DNA of 64,000 nucleotides from Argopecten irradians (Eukaryota > Mollusca > Bivalvia > Pectinida > Pectinidae), in the NCBI RefSeq assembly GCF_041381155.1, contig NC_091144.1, positions 19,229,544 through 19,293,543 on the forward strand. The letters run 5' to 3'. The position numbers were made by a program, and so were the translations under genes. The notes beneath the pieces are model-generated. The model was not told where the DNA came from. It worked only from the letters and a program-made list of their open reading frames with translations, and did not search any database. Numbering within the stretch: position 1 is the stretch's first letter; every line of letters starts with the position of its first letter. This document shows, in pieces, positions 1 to 11,145 of this stretch.

Positions 1-59
1 TAGCTACTATACCAAAGACGACACCATTATCTGTCTAAAAGTCTATTAAGCTAAAACAA

Positions 60-197
60 TGAAGCTAGAAGTGGATGGTTCTTGATTTGGGAGACTGTGG
101 TATATTCGTGTCCTCTTGTACAATGGAATTCCTGTCTTTTTATACCGCCATATCACTGAAGCATGCCGCCGAAGACACCACGCACACACCCCAACCG
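60..197 (-). repeat. Repeat A fragment, distal part
   Basis: This stretch matches a family found about 17 times in the window (best copies at 35859-36351 and 43625-44004). Shared landmarks are the GGGAGACTG(C/T)GGTATATTCGTG block and the GCATGCCGCCGAAGACACCA block. The sense strand is taken as the one ending in the TGACCCTGGCTGTTAATAGG tail, so this copy is on the minus strand. It is interrupted at about 197 and resumes at about 941. The small open frame here is part of the repeat and not a gene. Confidence 0.7.
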
Positions 198-940
198 CTT
201 AGGCTCATTCCCCGAACATCAACTCTGGTTGATACCATGGGAGGTGTTTATGTAGAGAACCCCTTGAAGTTCAGTTATAGTCTATTTCAAACTATGACAT
301 TAAAGCAGGTAACTTTTTAAACAGATCAGTCCATAATGAAATTGATGATTTATCATCATTCAAGAACTCTGCAAGTGTTAATGTCAGTAAAAAGTCATCA
401 TCATTATCAATACAGAGATGTGTCATCGGCAAAGAATGTTAAATACAATATTACATTGTTAAGTCATTTATAAACAATAGGAAAAGAAAAGAGCAAGTAC
501 TGAATCTTGCGGTACTCAAGTATTTATCGGTTTTTCATTGGATTAATAAATATTGATATTCGTTTATAGTTCTTTATCGAAAGCCTTACTTATATCACAC
601 AAAACAGATGAAAATAGTGATTGATGTAAAAGAGAAATCCCCCGCTAAGTGTTTAAAAGGGTCCTTTTATGATTTAAGAGTTGATAATTTCAAATATCAT
701 GGTAAGTATGATTTTTTTCTGAAGTATGCCACTGTTTTATACACCATTTTGCAGCATCGTGGCAATAATTAACAGTTATTGATTTGTTGATCAACTACAA
801 GTGAGTTGATTTTCCTGAGATTTACCTGTGATCTTGCACCGGGAACAATTCTGAGATAGACTATATCTCCCTATCAACACACCTTAACCCCTATGAAAAC
901 ACTCCACCCTATACAGAGTTGGTGTTCGGGGAAGACCCGA
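198..940. mobile_element. Nested inverted-repeat element inside Repeat A
   Basis: Repeat A is continuous in other copies but here is split by ~740 bp. The two ends of the insert are inverted copies of each other: TTCCCCGAACATCAACTCTG near 209 pairs with the complement of CAGAGTTGGTGTTCGGGGAA near 914-933, and similarity continues inwards for about 60 bp. No transposase frame is visible, so it looks like a non-autonomous DNA transposon. An ATG frame at 608-701 followed by a GTAAGT donor is phase-compatible with the lectin exon at 1093, but it lacks a signal peptide and lies inside this element, so it is probably coincidental. Confidence 0.55.
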
Positions 941-1068
941 AATCATACTCACAGCTGGTGAACCAGTCGCTCCACTCATGTATGCTGAAAGTAAAGCAGG
1001 ACAGAAACTACGACTTTTATAGACTTATATGTTCATTTTTGTATCTCGATCGAGGAGCAGAACCTATT
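941..1068 (-). repeat. Repeat A fragment, proximal part
   Basis: This continues the copy interrupted at 197: the block GGTGAACCAGTCGCTCCACT followed by a (C)TTTTATAGACTT block matches 36073-36160. It ends only about 25 bp before the splice acceptor of the lectin exon at 1093, so the repeat lies in the intron or upstream region of that gene. Confidence 0.6.
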
Positions 1069-1092
1069 AATTATCTTTTTGTTCTACTGCAG

Positions 1093-1326
1093 TAATAGGG
1101 ACGTCAGTCGGATGGCATAACTGGCAAGAGGACCTGACTAATAGTAACCACCAGTACAGTCCGTCAATATTGATAGCTACAGCATCCTCATCACTAGAGT
1201 GTCTCCTGGTCTGCTCCGACCCTGTTGAATATCTAACGACTTCCTTCAATAACGCCACCGGAGAATGCCATTGTCTAAACGGAATTACCGGCACCTCGTC
1301 GCAACCGGGGAATCGTATATGGTTTC
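1093..1326 (+). CDS. Lectin gene exon with PAN/apple-like segment
   Basis: The exon is open from a pyrimidine-rich acceptor (TTTTTGTTCTACTGCAG) to a consensus GTAAGT donor. It starts with two bases completing a codon and ends with one base of the next. The encoded ~77 residues include four cysteines arranged as ECLLVC...ECHC, with the FNNATG-type loop typical of PAN/apple folds. The remaining PAN cysteines are not evident, so the domain is partial or diverged. An NAT sequence could be N-glycosylated. Confidence 0.7.
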
Positions 1327-4289
1327 GTAAGTATTATGATAAACGAATGAAAAATGATGTATTGTTACGATACGTTATACGATATCAGAATCAGCGAGTC
1401 ATTAAACAACAATCGATGACAGCCTCCCCCCAAAATGGGATGACCATTTGACCACCCGAGAGTCGTTATGTCACTTGTAGGTTACATGACGACTCAACTT
1501 GGGCAAAATCTTCATTGGGACATTTATTATACAACATTTCTATCCGAATTGGTATTTCTTGTCTTTCTCCAGTCAGGGTCAGTAAGATCTTCTGCCGAGT
1601 TATATTTCGTTTTGAAACCTGTGGTACGAAGAAAATGCATCGCTACTGTTCAAACAGATTTACAAATTCGTACAGCTTGATCTCGGTTAGCAAACTTTTA
1701 TAATACTCTACTTTGCATTTCAGGGAAAGTTGATGGCTTCACCAATATATGGCCGGGGTGGTATGTCCGGTTGGTTTCAGATGTGACAGTGGATGAGGCT
1801 ACTGCAGTGCTGATCTGCAGTAACGTTGGAGCCAGACTTGCCGTCTTGGATACAAATGACAAAATAAACCGCATAACGGCGCTTCCTGACTACCCTAGTA
1901 TGTATCTAGCAAACTAAGTACTGCTTATCATACAGTAAACCAAAGTACGTTGTTGGTCATCAGAGCTGAATTGTCATATCATTGCTATGTTCCATCCGGC
2001 GTCGTCCGCCTTGTGTACACTTATAGTTCAACCACTTATTCTAAATAACCAAAAGGCTTATGGGACTGATATTAGGTTTGGAAAATACTTGCCTAGAGGT
2101 GAATGTAGGCTGTTCAAGTAAATAACCTTGAACTTTATTCAGAATCACGGGTCTCCTAGACTAAACTCTGCAAGACATTGCAATACTAGGTATGTCGACA
2201 AACATGTGTATGAAGCATGCTGGGAGGAAGGACTTACACGTTTGTTCAAAGTAATGGTTTTCACTTTCGTTCAAGGTAATATAAATAGGTTAAAATCATT
2301 TACACAACTTCTTATCACTAATTTAAGATTGCAATATAACTGATATTGGGGTTATAATGTGCTCCCGCAGCAGACTTATTTATCTTTATTGTTACGCATT
2401 TGACAGCCAATCCATTTACGTCATTACGTCGAGGTTTAACGAGGTAGGTACGTGTACATACGCAATCGTTTTGATCATATCATAAAAACACATGCCATTT
2501 ACCTTCACAAATCCAGCGGTTTATGTATCTAGATGTTTCGGCTTCCTAGAAGCAAAAACGAGGTCACTTGGAACGATACCTGTGTAACACGTTTTTCAAG
2601 TAACTAAGCTGAATGATGCAAAGTTTATAAGACACGGTAAAAATGAATTAAGTTTGCGTTATACGGAGTAGCTTGAGCATGTACCAACTCTTATGCAACC
2701 AGCCTCACACTGAATGCACTCGTATGTAAGATTATCATTTTTATGTATGTTAAAAATAAAGACACCAAAATTTTAAAGTATTCCTTTGATAATGCATCTG
2801 CACAAGTCAGTTAAAGATTAAAATCAATTCTTACTTTTCTCACCTTACCTTCACTATTCCGGTAGATCTGATAATATAGTCTTTAAAGTTGTATGGTCTA
2901 TAACTTTCGCCTTTTGCGTCAAAGTAAAAACTGTTTAAGTGTTATACATAATTTTCTTCGTCTGTCTGAGTTTTAAACTTTCTAATTTTACCATTTTTTA
3001 TAAAGTTGCAGCATCGGAAGAGTTTTTAATCATAAAAGTAAAAAATCTTTAACGTGTACACGTGAAAAATAGGCTCGGAAGATGCCGAATTAATCCGAAC
3101 TCTTCCGAAAATTGTCGCGAAAGTTGTGAAACCAAGAAAAAATGTCAACAATTATTCATAAACAAAACAATTGGTCGACCTCAGGAGACTGGATCTACAA
3201 AGAAAATAATGCTCGCATATTACAATATTTGATACAAACAATATTTTACGGCAATGTGTGAATTGGATGTATCAAATACTCATTCTGTTGACATATACCA
3301 GCATGATTTTCTCATATAAGCCAGAAGGAAAACGTAAACAAACACATGTGCGCTTACGCTAGTTACCTGGCTCACCACGTGCATGTCGTGTCAAACGTCA
3401 GTCACGTAATACGATTCGGAATCCGACAAAACCCGAAGTCACTGAACTGAACATGGCGGTGATTGAAGGCGCTTTCTTCAAAACCAGAAATATATGATCC
3501 CCAGATTTCGGCTCTCTTATAGGCCGACATATGCCTTTCGGGAGCTAAATAATCAAGTTAAAAGTGTCAATGTTCAAATATCAAATGTGTAAGCGACGTA
3601 TCGTTATAGTGAAACCAACAAGCATGCAATATAAGTCTATTAATCACATGTATTCTTTGACAAAGATAAGTTTTAATTCAATGGAACCAAGATGAAATTG
3701 ATGCCATATATTTTTTCTGTCTGCATGAATTATCTATAAACATCAATAACAACTGTCAATACAGTTCAGTCGAATCATAAGGATTTCAAACATGTACAAT
3801 AAATATGTGAAAGATGAAATGTGGTTAAATAAAAAAACTTTAAAAAAACTGACATGTAATGTTTTTTATACTTAAAACGTCGACGCCAAATTTGTATCGT
3901 AGGTATTTTGCTGTGAATTTTTGAAGCATTATCTAAGCTGTCCCTGTCCCACGGACAAGTGGGGCGCGAGAAGGGAAATCCTACACTGTCCCTTAATACT
4001 CTTGCATGGAATGCAACAAAGATTTGATTTCAAACCCTAAAATTAACATGATTCTCCGTCAATCCTTTCAGGTGGGAGTTACGTGTTGGTAGGTGCTACA
4101 GACAAACAGACCGAGGGAGTGTATATGTGGAGTACTGGCGTGAATGTAACGGACTCTAGATGGGCAACAGGTGACCCAAATAACGGTGGAATTCCTGGAG
4201 TCGAGGAGGATTGTGTAGCACTTTCTTCTTCATTCTTTATTGACCTTCCATGTACACACTTAGCCTATTTCGTGTGCGAAAAAGTTTAA
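1093..4289 (+). CDS. PAN-like plus C-type lectin domain protein, three 3' exons (5' end missing)
   Basis: Three exons join in phase: 1093-1326, 1724-1897 and 4072-4289, giving at least 207 residues before a TAA stop. Donors are TTTC|GTAAGT and CCTA|GTATGT. Acceptors are TTCTACTGCAG|, TTTGCATTTCAG| and AATCCTTTCAG|. Exon 1 holds a PAN/apple-like segment (LECLLVCSDP...NNATGECHCL). Exons 2 and 3 form a C-type lectin domain: WYVRLV start, core Cys in LICSNVGA, VLVGATDKQTEG, a W-T-G-DPNN loop, EDC, LPC and a final FVCEK. All four core cysteines of the short form are present. The usual EPN/QPD sugar motif reads DPN and WND reads FID, so calcium-dependent sugar binding is uncertain. Mollusc lectins of this type are usually secreted and act in recognition or immunity; that role is inferred. 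No signal-peptide exon was found upstream, and it may lie outside the window. Confidence 0.8.
1724..1897 (+). CDS. Lectin gene exon, N-terminal half of C-type lectin domain
   Basis: Translation gives WPGWYVRLVSDVTVDEA, then a helix region with the first core cysteine (LICSNVGARLAVLDTND) and an N-x-I turn. This is the helix-alpha1/alpha2 part of a C-type lectin fold. The long-form N-terminal disulphide pair is absent. The phase (2 in, 1 out) matches both neighbouring exons exactly, and the only stop in frame lies beyond the GTATGT donor. Confidence 0.8.
1898..4071 (+). other. Lectin gene intron, no other feature seen
   Basis: About 2.2 kb of AT-rich sequence separates the two lectin-domain exons. 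No open frame with recognisable homology and no clear repeat boundary was seen. Short frames such as the one near 2128 have no family features. Confidence 0.6.
4072..4289 (+). CDS. Lectin gene terminal exon, C-terminal half of C-type lectin domain
   Basis: The exon opens after AATCCTTTCAG and encodes SGSYVLVGATDKQTEG, then W-S-T-G and W-A-T-G-DPNNGG, EDCVALSSSFFIDLPC and FVCEKV before TAA. The EDC, LPC and VCE cysteines are the last three of the four core cysteines. AATAAA overlaps the stop (4288-4293). If used as the polyadenylation signal the 3' UTR would be very short, so a later signal is more likely. Confidence 0.85.
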
Positions 4290-4293
4290 TAAA

Positions 4294-6499
4294 CTTCACA
4301 TGATTAACTTTACCTTTCTCGTCAGTGACTACCTCTCTGGACGTATTCCGGAGGAGTTATAATAATGGGTGGCATTTCTGTTTCAAAGTTTGACTTTCGA
4401 CAACGATATCAGCTTTTCTGGTGAATTTAGGAGATTATGGCTTACATACATACATCTAAAGACATGCTCATAAACTCGAATGGAAAAGATTAAGGCAGCA
4501 ATTATCAGACTAATTAGCAGGTAATTAAGGAAAATTTTCATTTGTGTTACTATGAATATACGCTACATGTATAAAGGGACGTCCTACACCTAAAGTTTAT
4601 GTTTCGTCAACGATTCCAGCTTACGTAGAACATAGTCAACAGTAAATTGATAACAAAGAAATGTATAATGCTAAGCTTGAATTTTTAAGATTTTGATTGT
4701 ATGAACCTGATTCATTAGCGACTAATGAGGGTGGGTAATATAAATTGTCACCAGTGTACAAAGCGGTATAGGGCCGTACATTCGTGTAGGCTGCACTCTG
4801 ACCACATAGACCTATATTGACACATATGTGTCCGTCAGCAATGACTCTATCTATTCGTATTAATACTTGGAAATTTAAGTTGTATTTCTTAACTTGTAAA
4901 ACTAAAAATATAAAAAATATTCTGATAGAAAACATCACTTTTGAAGCTAAATAGATATTAATTGTACACCTGAGAATGGGAGAAGGAACAGACCTGATAA
5001 GTTTTTAACATAATTGTTTTCACATAACAATTTATCGTCACAAAAAAACTGCTATAAGAAAATGTCTTTGCCATGACAATTTTTTTGGGAAAAATACCAT
5101 TTGTAACATAAATGAATTGTAAGGTTACGAAACACATTTTTTAGGAGTTTTGTTTTGCCGGAAGCTGTAGGTAGCCTATTCTACTTGATGACTGTTTTGT
5201 GCTTAGGTTTTGTGAGACATAGCCAGTGTGATGTGAATAATGACACTTACTCATTAGACTGTTGTGCTTCGTACTCTCTCTGATAAGTCACTAGCTATAT
5301 ATAGCCAGGAACACTATCATCTGTCATTACTCCGCCCCATCCAACATCCAGTTGTAGGTAAATTCATTCGAAGTGATGTTTCCTGAATATTTATTAAAAC
5401 ATATGTGGTCCACGTGCTACGTCATTTTACTTGTGTAAGTCATCAATTTCATAACATATAATCATATAACTCAGATACGTAATGCTAATTGCGGCCACTT
5501 TTTTTTTGTTCTAGAAAATCACATGCTACTGGACAGGACATATTAGACTTGTTGACCTGTCCAGGAAGTTACGAGGCTATTGGTCTCTTTTCTTTCTTCT
5601 TCTAGTGATCTGTATCGTACATTGCCGTTGTCGTTGTAACTAGATAAGGTAATAAAATCACACTTCTTGTTCAAAATCGTTTGGGCTTCTTTGTTCATAC
5701 AAGAGAATTGTAAAATGTGTAAAATCGGGCTCAATGCTCATAACATCGACACCTATTTGAATAGTGAACTTTTTTCCTGAAGTAATACCCGACTGAAGGT
5801 GAATAACTGAAATGAAATTACTGTTATATATGTTTATAATATATATTTATGTGACCACAGAGAATTTTTCGGAATTATCGTCCGTATTTTTTGTTCATAT
5901 ATGTAGTTTGGAAATCACTTATAACACCTCCTGTTGATAAATTCGAACAGAGAAGTCTTTTCATAATTGCATTTTTCTCACTATAGTGGGGCAGATAAGT
6001 GCATATTTCGTGCACATTATGATAAAAGCATGAAACTTGGCACAAATGAAGTTTAGGGTAAAAGAAAATCTTTTGATTAAAGCTCCGTAATAGATTAATC
6101 TTTAGAGAATTTTCTAATTTTCAAACTTTTTTCCTTCATAAATGATACTAAAATGTTGAAACTGAATTAATAAACATTTTGTTTCTGAATGAAAAGGAAT
6201 TTGCAGACATTAACATGCCGTCACTGGCGGCCATTTTCCAGGTGTGATAGCAGCCATTTTTTTTTTTTGGTCAAAAATCCAATATGGCCGCTCTGAACTC
6301 GCTTCCTGTTTTAAACTTACATTTTTCAACATTTCACCAACGGCTTAACGAATTTCTTTCTTTTTTGGATATGTTATTTAGAATTTAAAAAAAAAAGCCA
6401 CCAACAACTTATGTAATATTTTTCTTTAAAACGAAAACTTCCGGTTGGAAATAATGGTCAAAGTTCAAAAGTGGAATTCTTCGTTAAAATTAATTAAAA
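4294..6499. other. Intergenic, no gene seen
   Basis: AT-rich sequence with only short frames that lack family features. Two GGCGGCCATTTT or ATGGCCGC motifs (6226-6290) resemble those in the tandem block at 10060-11150 and suggest related repeat debris, but no boundaries could be drawn. Confidence 0.5.
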
Positions 6500-6995
6500 T
6501 ATCTTCTTGTCAAGTTCTGGAACGCAAAGATGCCTATTATTGCATGTAGAGCGCTGAGATAAAGGACTACCAAGTTTGTAAACTTGAATGACATTGACCT
6601 TCATTTATTGGGCAAAAAAAAACACCTAACACTTTCAAACGACATTTTGTCAAGTTCTAGAATTTCTAGAGATCTGATAGGGGGTCTACAGCATGCTGAA
6701 ATAAATTAAGGGCTACCACAAGTTGATATGTTATTGAGAATGAATTTTACCTTTGTTTAAGGTCACATATGCCTTGGCATAACCTTATATTTAAACCACT
6801 TCTTGTCAAGTTCTGGAAGGCCTAAAGACATGTTATAAGGCCTGAAACGTGCTGATATAATGGGCTACCATGATTCATAATATGGATGACCTTGACCTTC
6901 ATTCAAGGTCAATGAGTCAAATAACTTTATTTTTTAAACTACGTCTTGACACGTTCTTAAAGACTTAAATACCTGATATTGGATCTGGAGCATGC
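6500..6995. repeat. Tandem repeat, four diverged ~145-bp units
   Basis: The motif CTTGTCAAGTTCTGGAA recurs near 6507, 6648, 6803 and, diverged, 6944, with spacings of about 140, 156 and 143 bp. Each unit also carries a GGGCTACCA-type block and, in two units, a GACCTTGACCTTCATT block. No coding potential persists across the units. Confidence 0.7.
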
Positions 6996-7480
6996 AGTGT
7001 GTATGTTTTAGATAGTGTAGTTCATCGCAATACACAAAACATAAAAAGTGGCCACTTTTCAAGATTGCCAACAATATGTTTAAATCATAATTATTTGTCA
7101 GTTTTTACTTTCAGACGTAATGTTGAAATAAAGAATTTAAATGTTATGAGGGTTATATTTAGAATTTTCAAAGAAAACTACTGAAATATGTATTCAGAAC
7201 TCTTTAATTCTCTTAATTTTATGTCAAAATTGTTTGATTTCTACAAAGATAACTAGGTACTACATTTGAATGTGATTGCATCAACCAACCTTGATAGCAT
7301 GATAAAAATATAGATGGTTATGATTATTTAAAAAAAATGTATGTTCTTATCTTTATACTGTCAACCTAATACTGTAGTCATAGTGTACATTCATGTACAT
7401 GTATGTGCCTTCAAACAGATCATATGCTTTCATTGGCATGTATTTCTAGGTCTAATGTCGAATCATAAATAAAAGATTAA

Positions 7481-9209
7481 ACAAGAGGCCCATGGGCCTT
7501 AACGGTCACCTGAGTTAGAATATATAATGAAACAAATAATGAAACAAATTAAAGACACATAAACACTATATGCTGGGCCTTGAAGTTAGTCAGTGATTTA
7601 TGAATTTGACTTTTTAGACTATGAAGAGTATTTGCTTCCATCAAACCTGTGAAATTAGAAGTATTTTTTGAAATCTTAATCATTTTGACCCTGTTTGGTC
7701 CTGCCCCTCTGGTCCCCCAGGGGGTCATCGAGGACTGATATGGATGTTAAAATGCTATATCTTAGGCTAATAATTCTAATCAACTTTGACTACTTTCCTA
7801 TGAAAATTGGGCAAATAATGTTCACAAATTTGTTTTTCCTGTATAAACTAAAGTAAACTTGACCCCTCCCCAGGGGAAAACGTGAGACCCCAAGGTCATA
7901 TTATTCACATTTTTTTATAAAACACCTTAAGACCTTCCCATCTATAATAATTTGATCTTACTATTTCCAAAATTTTAGAAGATTTTTTAAGTTTTAGCCT
8001 ATTTGACCCTTTTTAGCCCGCCCCTCTGCCCCCAGGGGGTCGGCAAGGACCAATATGGATATGATATTGAAATGCTATCTCGGGCTAATAATTCTTACCA
8101 AGTTGGACTCATTTCCAATGAAAATTGAGCAAAAATTGCTCATTAATGTGTTTTTCCTATATAAACTGTAGTAAACTTGACCCTCTTACCAAGGGGAAAC
8201 GTGAGACCCAAGGGTCATATAATTCACAATTTTTGTACAGGACCTTAAGACCTTTCTATCTATGAAAGTATTTGATTCTACCATTTCCAGAATTTCAGAA
8301 GAAGATTTTTTGAAGTTTTAGCCTATTTGACCCCTTTTGACCCCGCCCCTTAGGCCCCTGGGGGTCAGTCATAGAAAATTTGTTAATAGGGTTAAATGGC
8401 CATCTCATACTGATAATTCTGACAATATTTGACTCATTTCCTATTACAAATGACCAAATAATGCTCAAAAATGTGTTTTCCCAATATAAACTAGTAAAAT
8501 TAACATCCTCCCCATGGTGAAACTAGAGACCACAGGTTCATATAATTCCCAAGTTTTGTAAAGGACATTGAGACCTTTCTATCTATGGAGGTATTTGATT
8601 CTACCATTTCCAGAATTTCAGAAGAAGATTTTTTGAATTTTTAGCCTATTTGACCCCTTTTGACCTCGCCCCCTAAGGCCTCTGGGGGTCAGTCATAGAA
8701 AATTTATTAATAGGATTAAATGGCCATCTCATACTGATAATTCTGACAACATTTGACTCATTTCTTATTACAAATGACCAAATAATGCTCAAAAATGTGT
8801 TTTCCCACTATAAACTATAGTACACGCAACCTCCTCCCCAGGGGGAAACTAGAGACCCCAGGGTCATATAATTCACAATTTTTGTAAAGGACCTTAATAC
8901 CTTCTATCTATGAAGAGTATTTGATTCTACCACATCTGTGAGTAGAGAAAAAGATTTTTGACATTTTACTCAATTTTACCCCTTTTGGCCCGTCCCACAG
9001 CCCCCGGGGGGTGGGGACCATAAAATTCACAATTTTGATTGGCCTTATGCCTTAGAAGGTTTGTGCAAAATTTCATTGAAATTGCTTCAGCAGTTTTAAA
9101 GAAAAAGTCGAAAATGTAAATTGTTTACGGACATGCGACGGACGCAGCACGACGACGGACAAATGGCGATTAGAATAGGTCACTTGAGACTTCGTCTCAG
9201 GTGACCTAA
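7481..9209 (+). mobile_element. Dispersed element with five ~320-bp tandem units and a 3' hairpin, Helentron/HINE-like
   Basis: The left end carries ACAAGAGGCCCATGGGCCTT, containing the 12-bp palindrome GGCCCATGGGCC, followed by GGTCACCTGAG. The right end is a hairpin at 9177-9207 with 14-bp arms and one mismatch (AGGTCACTTGAGAC / GTCTCAGGTGACCT) directly followed by CTAA. The core has five units marked by CCCC(T/A)GGGGGTC-type blocks near 7720, 8036, 8360, 8684 and 9003. A tandem core plus a terminal hairpin is known from non-autonomous Helitron/Helentron-type elements of bivalves. The class assignment is inference, and no Rep/helicase is present. Confidence 0.65.
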
Positions 9210-10059
9210 AAACAAAACATTCAAAGTATATAGTCACTGCTCTCGCTCTCTATTGGAAGGAAAGATCAATAGAAATGATTCTACGTGAGGTCAACTTATT
9301 TTAGAATTTGTTTTAGGTAGCAATGAAATTTGCGTTTGCATTCCATTAGTGTATACAATTTGATTAAAATGCAGATCCTTCTAACAACTCCGTTGACAAC
9401 ATCCAATATTAGGGGTCATGTTCAAATGACATTATACCACCTGTACTTCAAATCAAATCAACATGACACATTGTTTGAAAACGCTATTTCGTCGCATTTT
9501 GGCAAGATGACTACTCGTACATACACGAAAATAATTCTGACAGCTGTTTCAAACAGTTTCGTCTCCAGTCAAGATTCTGGTAGCGGTATAGGTCACCTGG
9601 CAGTGACCCCTAATGAGATGTTGTCAGATCCTCTCATTAAGCGTACTGACCATAAATGATCTGTATTTTAATAGGATTGATTATTATATACATCGTGTAG
9701 CACAGTTTGAATTTTTGATGGTTCCAGAACAGATCTTGAACTTTCTGGAGTTAATTATTTCCTCACCCATTTGAGTGATTGTAGTCACATGACTTCTATT
9801 TTTTGTCTAGACGACACTTTCTATCTACATTGTATATGTTGATGTGAAGAAAGGAGAGAACTATTTTTTTCAAAATGCAATTTGCAGTTTGGTGAAAAGA
9901 TTACAAAAACTTGTATTCTATTTTGACGTAATCTTACTGATATACCTGAAATACAACTTATTTGAAAATATAGTTTGCCCTTTAATGCGACAAAAGGTTT
10001 ATACAGTAAAAGCTGGAAAATTTTACGAAACGAATCGGCCAAAAAAATAATCATTAACA
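9210..10059. other. Non-coding; diverged repeat shared with 51690-51830
   Basis: A block near 9430-9540 (CCACCTGTACTTCA, a following GAAAACGC block, ATGACTAC and TACACGAAAA) has a weak parallel at 51705-51835. The 109-codon frame at 9330-9659 overlaps it and has no protein-family features, so it is not called as a gene. Confidence 0.4.
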
Positions 10060-11145
10060 TGGCGATTTTAGTGGCATCTTGTAAAATAGCAGTCAATATC
10101 TTCGTATTAAATTTCCCTGAAGTACTTTGATCAAAATCATTATTTGAAATGCATAAAATTACTTGTTAAATGTTCAAACATTATTTGAAAAAGAAAAGAA
10201 ATAAGTTCGATAGACTTCATAGAAAAAAAGAAAACGGTCAATATTTTGGGCAGCCATCTTAGAAAATGCAGCAATGACGTCATATAGCATTCCCTAGTAC
10301 ATGTGCTGATATTACAAACATCAACTGAGAAGAATGAAATTGAAAAAAAAACAATAGCAAAAAGGCCGAAAAACAATCTAAATGATGTTTTTGGTAAATT
10401 TCATCAGCGGCCATCTTGGAAAATGACGACAAACTTACATAAAATTTCTGTAAATTCTATAATTTTTCTTTTTTAAATAGTATAGCAAATTTTATTTTTC
10501 ACTCATACATCAATGAGGAATGAATGAAGTAAAATAAATATCAACATTGCTTACCATTGAGCTTTATGAGGTTTTTGAAAAAAATTGGCGGCCATCTTGA
10601 AAATTGACGTCAAATTGATTTGAAATATCTCTGAAATCTATTAATCTAAAAAAAATAGTGCTGCAAATATTTTATTTTTCATTCACACATGAAATTGGAA
10701 TTAATAAAATGGAAAAAAAACAAACAGAAACATTACTCACCATTGATCTATAATGAGGTTTTTGAAAAATTTTGGTGGTCATCTTGGAAAATGACACCTA
10801 ATGACGTCAAATAGATATAACATTTCTTTAAATCCTATTACTTTTTTATTAATTAGTGTCGCAAATATTTCATTTCTCATTCATAAATCAATAAGGAATG
10901 AATAAATGAAAAAATGAAAACAAAATCTGTAATGAGGTTTTGGAAAAAATTTAAATTTTGGCGGCCATCTTGGAAAATGGCGCTTAATGACGTCATATCG
11001 GTAAGAATTTTTATGAATGCTATCAATTTTAAAAAATAAGATGTCGCAAATGTTTTATTTCCATCCATACATCAATTAGAAATATATAAAGTGAAAAAAA
11101 ATCAGAAACAGAAACTTTACTTGGAAAATGGCCGCCAGTGACCTC
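10060..11145. repeat. Satellite-like tandem block, six ~185-bp units with CCATCTTGG and TGACGTCA
   Basis: The core (G)GCGGCCATCTTGGAAAATG recurs with CATCTT at 10075, 10255, 10412, 10593, 10780 and 10966, giving spacings of 180, 157, 181, 187 and 186 bp. Each later unit also has an AT-rich segment ending in a TTTATTTTTCATTCA-like block and an AATGAGGTTTTTGAAAAA block. Four units carry a full TGACGTCA palindrome. The short frames on both strands here are by-products of the repeat. Confidence 0.8.

Noticed and set aside
608-701. Short ATG frame ending in a GTAAGT donor, phase-compatible with the lectin exon at 1093
   Set aside because: No signal peptide, lies inside a nested mobile element, and one phase match in three is expected by chance.
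9330-9659. 109-codon plus-strand frame
   Set aside because: Part of it parallels a diverged repeat at 51705-51835, and the frame is not kept there.
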